From Burkholderiales bacterium (GTDB lineage: Bacteria; Pseudomonadota; Gammaproteobacteria; Burkholderiales; Burkholderiaceae_F): DNA of 6,219 nt. The stretch is taken from positions 1-6,219 of the forward strand of contig JAHEDN010000164.1 of NCBI GenBank assembly GCA_024641225.1. Direction: 5' to 3'. Below the pieces are notes generated by a model, which was not told where the DNA came from, did not search any database, and worked only from the letters and a program-made list of their open reading frames with translations. Shown piece after piece: positions 1-5,541 of the stretch. Within the stretch, counting starts at the first letter, position 1; each line of letters opens with the position of its first letter. Made by a program: the position numbers and the translations under genes.

Positions 1-417
1 CCCGGCGCCTACACCGCAACGCTGACCGTCACCGACAACGCCGGCCTGACGGACAGCAAGTCGGTCACGATCAACGCCGACCCGCAGGCGACCGCAGTCA
101 CGATGCACGTCGCGGACATCGCGATGAGCCTGCGCACCTTCAGCAAGAGCCGGGCCGACGCGCTGGCCACCGTCACGGTGCGCGACAGCAGCGGCAACGT
201 CGTTCCCGGCGCGACGGTCAGCGGATCGTGGAGCGGCGTGGTGGGCGGAACCGCATCGGCACAGACCAACGCCTCGGGGCAGGCTTCGTTCCGCTCCGCA
301 CGCGTGAAGGTGTCGACCGGCAGCACATTCACCTTCACGGTGACCGGCGTCTCGCTGGGCGGCTACACCTACGACGCGTCGCAGAACGTCGAGACCAGCG
401 ACTCGATCGTCCGCTGA
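1..417 (+). CDS. C-terminal end of a secreted PKD/Ig-like domain protein (5' partial)
   Basis: The frame is open from base 1 to a TGA at 415-417, giving 138 visible residues; the start and any catalytic domain lie off the left edge. Residues 1-26 look like the last two strands of a PKD domain (GAYTATLTVTDNAG, then SKSVTINA). Residues about 33-138 form a second beta-rich domain with the Big/Ig-like pattern VTVRDSSGNVVPGATVSGSW, a TNASGQASF turn, and TFTVTGV near the end. PKD domains followed by this kind of C-terminal module are common at the ends of secreted proteases, glycosidases and adhesins, where they aid substrate binding or surface attachment. The composition is rich in Ser, Thr, Gly and Val with no Cys, as expected for an exported protein. 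No LPXTG, PEP-CTERM or transmembrane anchor is visible at the C-terminus. The enzyme type cannot be told from this fragment. Confidence 0.85.
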   Translation, partial: PGAYTATLTVTDNAGLTDSKSVTINADPQATAVTMHVADIAMSLRTFSKSRADALATVTVRDSSGNVVPGATVSGSWSGVVGGTASAQTNASGQASFRSARVKVSTGSTFTFTVTGVSLGGYTYDASQNVETSDSIVR

Positions 418-432
418 CGCACAGCGAAACAC

Positions 433-450
433 ACGCCCCGCGCGGGGCGT
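433..450. terminator. Perfect 18-bp palindrome, candidate bidirectional terminator
   Basis: ACGCCCCGCGCGGGGCGT is fully self-complementary and can form a GC-rich hairpin of about 7 bp around a CGCG-type loop. It begins 15 bases after the stop of the PKD-domain gene and lies 39 bases beyond the stop of the convergent universal stress protein gene, a typical place for a terminator shared by two converging transcripts. No T-run follows on either strand, so it is not a canonical intrinsic terminator. It might act with Rho, as an mRNA 3'-end stabiliser, or be a chance product of high GC. Confidence 0.4.
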
Positions 451-489
451 CCGCGCGCAGGCGATGCGAGCGCGCGCGGCCCCTGCGCG

Positions 490-912
490 CTACTTGACGA
501 GCGTGACCGGCACGTCGGACAGGTGCACGACCTTGAACGACGTCGAGCCGAGAAAGACATTCTCCAGGTCGCCGAGGCCGCGCGTGCCCATCACGATGCC
601 GCTGCAGCCGTGGTCCCTGGCCACCTGGACGATCGTTTCGGCCGTCCTGCCGAACATGATCAGGAACTCGTAGGGACAGCCCGATTCCTCGAGCAGCCTG
701 CGCGCGGAGGCGGACTGCGCCTGGCCCTGCTGCTTCAGGTGTTCGCGCGACGAGTCACTCGCCAGCCCGTGCGGGTACCAGCGTTCCAGCTGCTCCTGCA
801 CGTTGAGCAGGATGATCTTCATCCCCTGCACGGCCTTGGCCATCGCCACCGCGTGGGCCAACGCGCGGTCGGCATTCGGCGAACCATCGACGGGTACCAG
901 CAGCGATTTCAT
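490..912 (-). CDS. Universal stress protein, UspA family
   Basis: This 140-residue protein is the usual length of a single-domain universal stress protein, a cytoplasmic alpha/beta protein that normally dimerises and in many members binds ATP. It starts MKSLLVPVDGS, the family's first strand with the conserved Asp (D9), followed by the ADRALAHAVAMA helix. The nucleotide-binding signature G-2x-G-9x-G-S is intact at G109, G112, G122 and S123, so this is likely an ATP-binding member rather than a UspA-like non-binder. The C-terminal strand VPVTLVK is typical. An ATG 30 codons upstream at 1002 is in frame but adds an Arg-rich, non-homologous extension. The ATG at 912 has a GGGGCGG purine stretch (918-924) five bases ahead and places the first beta strand at residue 3, so it was preferred. 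It converges on the PKD gene and lies downstream of the nuclease-helicase gene on the same strand with a 144-bp gap, so it is probably transcribed separately. The physiological role cannot be specified. Confidence 0.95.
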   Translation of the reverse strand: MKSLLVPVDGSPNADRALAHAVAMAKAVQGMKIILLNVQEQLERWYPHGLASDSSREHLKQQGQAQSASARRLLEESGCPYEFLIMFGRTAETIVQVARDHGCSGIVMGTRGLGDLENVFLGSTSFKVVHLSDVPVTLVK

Positions 913-1019
913 GTCAACCGCCCCACTTGCCGGCGCGCGAAGGGCGCACCGTTCACGAACCATTGTCCGCAGCACGCGGCGTTGCGCGCTGATCGGAATC
1001 AACTGAGGCGGTGACCCTC

Positions 1020-1049
1020 GCCTCCGTACGTGAAAGCGTGGCCGGAGGC
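1020..1049 (-). terminator. Stem-loop just after the nuclease-helicase stop codon
   Basis: GCCTCCG at 1020-1026 is the reverse complement of CGGAGGC at 1043-1049, giving a 7-bp GC-rich stem with a 16-base loop in which ACG (1028-1030) and CGT (1037-1039) can also pair. It begins seven bases after the stop codon of the leftward nuclease-helicase gene and precedes the universal stress protein start. No U-tract follows in the direction of transcription, so factor-independent termination is doubtful; it may be a Rho-assisted or 3'-end-stabilising structure. The rest of 913-1056 shows no clear promoter to me, although one for the stress protein gene is expected there. Confidence 0.35.
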
Positions 1050-1056
1050 TGCGCGT

Positions 1057-2697
1057 CTACTGCTGCGCCCGAGCCAGCAACGCCTGTGCCGCTCTCTCGG
1101 AAAGCACGACCAGCAGCTTCATCGACGCCCGCGTGAAGCCAACAAAGAGCTTGCGCTGGGCGAGTTCGTCGAAGGTGTCGAAGTCGACCTCGGTCAGGAT
1201 CACGCACGGGGCGGACTGGCCCTTGAACCGATACACGGTCTCGACCAGCAGGTCGCCGTCGGAAAACTCCGGACGGCCGAACAGGTCGTAGCGCCCCTGC
1301 CAGGACTTCAGCCGGTGCGGGCCGATCTGGTCGAAGCTGCGCAGCGCCGACCGCTCGCGCCCGGTGAAGGTCACCAGCACGGTGTCGACGACGCGGAAAC
1401 CGCCGTGCAGCGCGCGCGTCACCGCGCGCCGGGTCGCGGCGACCAGCGATTCCGTATCGGCGTAGGTGAGGAACTCGACCTCGCCGCCGGCGATCGGGCT
1501 GGCGGCCTCGATCGGCTGGGCGAGCGCAAGCAGCCGGTTCAGGTAGCCGAGCACGTCGCGCGGGCTGCGGTAGTTGGTCTCCGCGCGCAGCGTCACGAAA
1601 CCTGGCAACTCCAGCGGCGGCCGGTCGTAGAGGCGCTGCATCGGGTCTTCCAGCCACCACAAGCGCCCCGCGGGCTGCAGCCATCGCAGCAGAGCGTCCT
1701 TCCAGTGCGGCTGGAAGTCCTGACCCTCGTCGATCACCAGTTCGTCGAACCGCTCCCCCGGTTGCACCGGCAGCACGCCGAAGCGTTCCGCGATCTGCTC
1801 GAACGCGTCCGTTGCGCGGTAGTCGATCGTCTCGCCCGCCGCGCGAAGGCGCCGGTCGCACAGTTGATGGAAGCTCGCCACTTCCGCGCCCTCCGGCGCA
1901 AGCTGTGCCAGATGATCGGCGAGCGGCCGGTTGAAGCACACGTACAGCGCCCGCCGGCCCTGCGCCGCCGCATCCTGCAGCACCGCCAGCGCGAGCTGCG
2001 TCTTGCCCGAGCCCGCCGTGCCGATCACGCGCAGGCGAAACGGCTCGAACTGCAGGCGCCGCGCCCACGTGGCCAGGCCGCCCGCAAGGCGCGTGACCAT
2101 CCGCTCGGCGCGGCCGAGCAGCGCGCTGACTTCGGGCACCAGTTGCAGTTCGTTCTCGAAGAAGCGGCGCAACTTGTGCGCCAGCACTTCGCGGGGCGCC
2201 TCTTCGGGCAGCGCCTCCCGGATGCGCGCGCACAGTCGCTCGCGGCTGCGCTCGTCGATGATTCGCTCGGGCGGCAGCCCGGCAGTGCCGAACTGTTTCA
2301 CCGTGTAGTCGGGGCAATACAGCAGGTAGTCGATCGCCACGGCTTCGCCCTGCACCACCGGCGCCAGCCGCGCGCGCAGCGCGTCGAGCGTGCGGTCGAG
2401 CTGGACGGCCACGAGTTTGTCCTTGCCCGAGTACTTCTTGACCAGGCCCTCGGGCGTTTCGGTGAGGAAGCCGGACTTCTGCTCGACCAGAACGATTCGC
2501 GCCGACGGGGCCACGACGACGAAGTCGATCTCGCCGAAGACCGCCGTGCCGCGGTCCACCCGCGTCCAGTGCACGCCGTGGAAAACGGTCAGCTCGTCGG
2601 GCAGGCCGGCTTCGAGCACGGCGAGCGTCTCGATCTCGCGCGCCACGGCGCCGGTCGCGTCCAGCGTGCGCCAGTCGGAAGGAATGACTCGGGCCAT
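1057..2697 (-). CDS. NERD-like nuclease fused to UvrD-type SF1 helicase
   Basis: The 546-residue protein joins two DNA-processing modules. Residues about 15-135 resemble the NERD/PD-(D/E)XK nuclease fold: E21/E23 in the first helix, then GEID (D58), and a VEQKSG strand giving the E72-x-K74 pair, so the presumed metal-binding residues are present. A charged linker follows. The helicase core shows Walker A GTAGSGKT (226-233), a CFNRPLA strand after motif I, the SFHQLC segment, Walker B VIDEGQDF (321-328), WWLEDPMQRLY as motif III, TNYRSP (374-379) as motif IV, VYRFKGQSAPCVIL (488-501) as motif V and FVGFTRA (518-524) as motif VI. All ATPase motifs look intact. It is shorter than UvrD/PcrA (usually about 700 residues or more), with little room for full 1B and 2B inserts. 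ATG 2697 is the first ATG after an in-frame stop near 2758, but no good Shine-Dalgarno precedes it. Divergent to the amidohydrolase gene. Repair or phage defence are plausible roles; neither is shown. Confidence 0.9.
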   Translation of the reverse strand: MARVIPSDWRTLDATGAVAREIETLAVLEAGLPDELTVFHGVHWTRVDRGTAVFGEIDFVVVAPSARIVLVEQKSGFLTETPEGLVKKYSGKDKLVAVQLDRTLDALRARLAPVVQGEAVAIDYLLYCPDYTVKQFGTAGLPPERIIDERSRERLCARIREALPEEAPREVLAHKLRRFFENELQLVPEVSALLGRAERMVTRLAGGLATWARRLQFEPFRLRVIGTAGSGKTQLALAVLQDAAAQGRRALYVCFNRPLADHLAQLAPEGAEVASFHQLCDRRLRAAGETIDYRATDAFEQIAERFGVLPVQPGERFDELVIDEGQDFQPHWKDALLRWLQPAGRLWWLEDPMQRLYDRPPLELPGFVTLRAETNYRSPRDVLGYLNRLLALAQPIEAASPIAGGEVEFLTYADTESLVAATRRAVTRALHGGFRVVDTVLVTFTGRERSALRSFDQIGPHRLKSWQGRYDLFGRPEFSDGDLLVETVYRFKGQSAPCVILTEVDFDTFDELAQRKLFVGFTRASMKLLVVLSERAAQALLARAQQ

Positions 2698-2819
2698 CGG
2701 TGCGGCTACGGCTTCGGGCCGAGCAGGCAGGTTCAGGGGAACGGCACGGCGCCGCTTCTAGCACAGCCGCGCGGCTTTGCAGCAGGCTATCCTCGACGGC
2801 GCCACGCGGGAGGCTGCCG
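2698..2819. promoter_or_regulatory. Divergent intergenic region with a 12-bp palindrome
   Basis: These 122 bases separate the starts of two divergent genes and so should hold promoters for both. I see no strong -35/-10 pair; TATCCT at 2788-2793 is at best a partial -10 for the rightward gene. A perfect palindrome AGCCGCGCGGCT lies at 2765-2776, upstream of that site, where an operator or a short hairpin could sit. It is short and made almost wholly of G and C, so chance is a real explanation. Confidence 0.25.
2808..2813 (+). promoter_or_regulatory. Ribosome binding site that fixes the amidohydrolase start
   Basis: GGGAGG lies six bases ahead of the ATG at 2820. It is the best Shine-Dalgarno match seen in the window and selects this start over an in-frame GTG at 2700, which has no such site and would overlap the promoter region of the divergent gene. 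Confidence 0.8.
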
Positions 2820-4181
2820 ATGCGCGAAATCGATCTGTGGGTCCGGGCCGGGTTCCTCTATCCGATGAGCGACGGACTGCCGATCCTGCGCGACGCGGAG
2901 GTGGCCATCACCGGCAACCGCATCGTCCATGCCGGCGCGCCCATGCCGGAAGGCACCTGGCGGGCGCGCCGCGAAATCGGCGGCCCGGCGTGTGCCGTGC
3001 TGCCGGGCTTCGTCAACGCGCACACGCACACCGCGTCGCTGGTCTTTCGCGGCCGCACCGACGATGTCGCCGGCGGTGCTGCCCTGTACGACGTCGCCTT
3101 CCGCATGGAGAAGACGATCGGCCGCGAGGAGTGGCGTGACCTCGCCTGGGCCGGCACGGTGGAGATGATCCGCTCGGGCTTCACCACGGTGAACGACCTC
3201 TGGTACGCGCCGGACCTGCTCGCCGAAGCCTGCGCGGCGAGCGGGCTGCGCGCGCAGATCGCCAACAAGGTGTTCGACGTCGCGCTCGATCGTCTCGGGC
3301 TCGACGACTACACACACCACCCGCATATTGGAGAGCAGCGGCTGCGCGAGGGCGTCGATTTCGCCGTGCGCTGGCATGGCCGCGAGGACGGACGGATCCA
3401 GGCGCGGCTGGGCCCGCACGCCAGCGATACCTGTTCGCCGGAACTGCACCGGCAACTGCGCGCCGAGGCGGACCGGCTGAAGCTCGGCCTGCACATCCAC
3501 ACCGCCCAGTCGCGCCGCGAGGTCGCCGAGGTCCGGCGCGCGCAGGGCCGCGGTCCGCTGGAGTACCTGCGCGACCTCGGCGTGCTCGCGCCCGACGTGG
3601 TCGTCGCGCACCTGAGCTTCGCCACCGATGCCGACCTCGACGCCGTCGCAAGCACCGGCACCAACTACGCGCACACGCCGACCATCTACCCGCGCCGGGG
3701 CTGGTATCCGCGCTTCGCCGAAATCACCGGTCGCGGCATCCCGACCGGCTTCGCCACCGACTGGATGCAGAACGATCCGTTCGAGATGATGCGCAACGCG
3801 ATCAACGCAATGCGGCTGGTTGCCGGCGACGCCGGCGCGATGAACTGCCGCGATGCGCTCTGGTACGCGACGGTCGGCGCGGCGCGCATCATGGGGCTCG
3901 ATGCGCAGATCGGCTCGCTCGAGCCGGGCAAGAAGGCCGACCTCGTCTTGGTCGACCTCGACCGCCCGCATCTGCAGCCGTTCTACGGCGACTACGCAGC
4001 GCTGGTCTTCTACGCACGCGCCGACGATATCGCAGCGAGCGTGATCGACGGGCGGGTCGTGATGGATAACCGCCGCGTCGTCACCGTCGACGAGGCAGAA
4101 ATCCACCGCGCGCTGTGCCGGCACACGCCGAGCTGGCGGCACCGGCTGATCGAACTCGGCGCACTGCCGACGCCGCAGTAG
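2820..4181 (+). CDS. Metal-dependent amidohydrolase (SsnA / chlorohydrolase / SAH-deaminase-like)
   Basis: This 453-residue cytosolic enzyme has the amidohydrolase-superfamily layout: a small N-terminal beta part, a TIM-barrel core, and a C-terminal return to the beta part (IGSLEPGKKADLVLVDL, 364-380). Superfamily metal ligands are visible: H68-x-H70 in NAHTHTAS, H227 in LHIH, and D314 in FATD, with H264 (VVAHLSF) at the position of the second-shell catalytic His and H200 (GPH) where substrate contacts occur. This matches the MTA/SAH deaminase, guanine deaminase and s-triazine hydrolase group, which hydrolyse amino or chloro groups on heterocyclic rings. The HxxE motif that normally supplies the catalytic Glu reads H227-T-A-Q230, so that acid is replaced by Gln. 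Substrate and exact reaction are therefore unpredictable; 'amidohydrolase family protein' is the safe name. No signal peptide is seen. The ATG at 2820 has a strong GGGAGG site. The stop is one base from that of the convergent MFS transporter gene. Confidence 0.93.
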   Translation: MREIDLWVRAGFLYPMSDGLPILRDAEVAITGNRIVHAGAPMPEGTWRARREIGGPACAVLPGFVNAHTHTASLVFRGRTDDVAGGAALYDVAFRMEKTIGREEWRDLAWAGTVEMIRSGFTTVNDLWYAPDLLAEACAASGLRAQIANKVFDVALDRLGLDDYTHHPHIGEQRLREGVDFAVRWHGREDGRIQARLGPHASDTCSPELHRQLRAEADRLKLGLHIHTAQSRREVAEVRRAQGRGPLEYLRDLGVLAPDVVVAHLSFATDADLDAVASTGTNYAHTPTIYPRRGWYPRFAEITGRGIPTGFATDWMQNDPFEMMRNAINAMRLVAGDAGAMNCRDALWYATVGAARIMGLDAQIGSLEPGKKADLVLVDLDRPHLQPFYGDYAALVFYARADDIAASVIDGRVVMDNRRVVTVDEAEIHRALCRHTPSWRHRLIELGALPTPQ

Positions 4182-4182
4182 A

Positions 4183-5442
4183 TCAGCGCCCGCCCTGGCC
4201 CGGCAGCACCTCCATCCCCGCGCCTTGCCGTCGGGTCGGGGCGAGGAGCATCCAGACCACGGCTGCGCACTGCAGCAGCAGGACGATCGCGAACGTCGCG
4301 CGATATGCCTGGCTCGCACCCCACCCGCCGGCGCGCAGCGCATCGACTGCGACACCCATGCCCCACTGCAGGCCAAAGGCTCCGATGAACGCCGTGAGGT
4401 TCAGCGCGGTGTTGGCACGGCCCGAAAGCGCCAGCGGCAGTGAGCGAACGAGGATCGGATAGGCGATGTTGCTGGTCGGATAGACGAAGGCGAGCAACGC
4501 CCACAGCCACCCCTGGCCCTGGCCGGCGAGCAGGTTGATGGCTGCGAACACCAGGACGAAGGTGACCGCGACGCCGTTCAGGATTCTCGCTTCGCTGATG
4601 CCGCGCCGAAGCAGCGGCGTGGTCATGAAGCCCATGAACAGGCAGCCGGCGAGAAACGCGGCGTTGAGGAACGTCAGATGCTGTGCGATCACCGGCCGGC
4701 TGAAGCCCTCGACCTCCGCCATCCATCGCGACACCCACAGCCCCTGCACGGCCATGAATCCGCCGATGCTCAGCGTCACCATTGGCGCATAGCGCCAGAA
4801 CTGGCGATCCGTCATCACCTGCTTCACACCCGCCAGCTGCTCGGCCAGGCCGGCGCCGTGCGATGCCCCGCCCTTGTCCGGCACCACGAGCCAGATCACC
4901 GCCGAGGCGAGGACCGTCACTGCAGCAAGACCCAGCATGACGTTGCGCCAGTCGGTCAGTCCCAGCGCCACTTCGAGCGGTTGCGCGGCAAACACCGCGC
5001 CCAGTCCGCCCGCGGCCATGATCCAGCCGATCAGCGAGCCCTGCCGTTCAGGCGGAAACGACTGGTTGAACGCCTTGAAGGCCGCCATCAGGCACGCCGA
5101 AACGCCGAGCCCGATCAGCGCGCGACCCCACGCGAGCCCGGCAAGGTCGCCCGCCAGTGCGAAGACGGCGGCACCGGACGCAGCAAACAGCAGCAGGACC
5201 GCCTCGACCCGTCGCGGGCCGAAGCGATCGAGCAGGATGCCGAGCGGCAACTGCGCGGCGCCGAAGGCGAGGAAGTAGGTGCTGGTGAGCAGCCCGAGCG
5301 CGTGGTCGGGCAGAGCAAGGTCGCTCGCGAGGACCGGACCAATGACCGCGTTCGAGGTCCGGAACAGGTACGACAGAAGGTAGCCCGCCGCGAACGGCAG
5401 GAACAGGCGCAGCCACAGCGCGCGTGGCGAAAGCTCGGTCAA
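4183..5442 (-). CDS. Major facilitator superfamily transporter
   Basis: The 419-residue inner-membrane protein has about 12 hydrophobic segments in two six-helix halves, split by a charged central loop near residues 188-218 (PDKGGASHGAG ... VMTDRQFW). The MFS motif A is clear between helices 2 and 3: GILLDRFGPRR, residues 68-78, with D72, R73, G75 and R77. A matching signature in the second half, GRANTALNLTAFIGAF, starts at residue 341. R28 in the first helix region (YLFRTSNAV) could take part in substrate or proton coupling. The start codon is TTG at 5442-5440: GGAG at 5451-5448 lies five bases ahead, and no in-frame ATG or GTG was seen just upstream. The substrate is unknown; the protein resembles generic 12-TM MFS permeases of proteobacteria. 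It follows the UvrD-like helicase gene on the same strand after 99 bp and ends tail to tail with the amidohydrolase gene, which might hint at a shared substrate, though convergent orientation makes co-regulation uncertain. Confidence 0.92.
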   Translation of the reverse strand: MTELSPRALWLRLFLPFAAGYLLSYLFRTSNAVIGPVLASDLALPDHALGLLTSTYFLAFGAAQLPLGILLDRFGPRRVEAVLLLFAASGAAVFALAGDLAGLAWGRALIGLGVSACLMAAFKAFNQSFPPERQGSLIGWIMAAGGLGAVFAAQPLEVALGLTDWRNVMLGLAAVTVLASAVIWLVVPDKGGASHGAGLAEQLAGVKQVMTDRQFWRYAPMVTLSIGGFMAVQGLWVSRWMAEVEGFSRPVIAQHLTFLNAAFLAGCLFMGFMTTPLLRRGISEARILNGVAVTFVLVFAAINLLAGQGQGWLWALLAFVYPTSNIAYPILVRSLPLALSGRANTALNLTAFIGAFGLQWGMGVAVDALRAGGWGASQAYRATFAIVLLLQCAAVVWMLLAPTRRQGAGMEVLPGQGGR

Positions 5443-5447
5443 GGCAA

Positions 5448-5451
5448 CTCC
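5448..5451 (-). promoter_or_regulatory. Ribosome binding site supporting the TTG start of the MFS gene
   Basis: Read on the minus strand, GGAG is followed by a five-base spacer (TTGCC) and then TTG. This spacing supports TTG as the real initiation codon, placing the N-terminus about ten residues before the first membrane helix. Confidence 0.6.
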
Positions 5452-5503
5452 GTCGCGGAAGGCGGCGAAATGTAGCGGGTTCGGCTGAGTACCGCGCTCC
5501 CCT

Positions 5504-5520
5504 GGTTGCCGATCGGTTGC
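5504..5520. repeat. Short direct repeat GGTTGC x2, 11-bp period
   Basis: GGTTGC occurs at 5504-5509 and again at 5515-5520, separated by CGATC, so the two copies are offset by about one helical turn. The element lies in the 99-bp gap upstream of the MFS gene and downstream of the UvrD-like helicase stop, where a promoter or regulator site for the transporter might be. The CGATCG core is also a small palindrome. Nothing else in the gap ties it to a known regulator, and six-base repeats arise easily by chance. Confidence 0.2.
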
Positions 5521-5541
5521 GGAATTGGCCGGTCTGCCGTG

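Noticed and set aside
913..1002. A 30-residue N-terminal extension of the universal stress protein from an upstream ATG
   Set aside because: The extension is Arg-rich and unlike the family; the ATG at 912 gives standard length and puts the first beta strand at the N-terminus.
953..2764. A 603-residue minus-strand frame overlapping the nuclease-helicase in another phase
   Set aside because: The translation is low-complexity Arg/Ala/Gly/Pro sequence without motifs, while the overlapping frame has every SF1 helicase motif.
2700..2819. A 40-residue N-terminal extension of the amidohydrolase from a GTG
   Set aside because: No Shine-Dalgarno precedes the GTG, the extension is low-complexity, and GGGAGG is ideally placed for the ATG at 2820.
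1030..2868. A 612-residue open frame on the plus strand covering the whole nuclease-helicase gene
   Set aside because: It is the antisense of a gene with intact helicase motifs; the translation is rich in Arg, Gln and His with no domain signature, as expected from GC-biased third positions.
2787..4376. A 529-residue minus-strand frame opposite the amidohydrolase
   Set aside because: Antisense shadow of a well-supported enzyme; no start signal and no recognisable domain.
4678..5475. A 265-residue plus-strand frame opposite the MFS gene
   Set aside because: Highly charged Arg/Gln/Glu translation with no membrane or domain pattern; the reverse strand encodes a clear 12-TM transporter.
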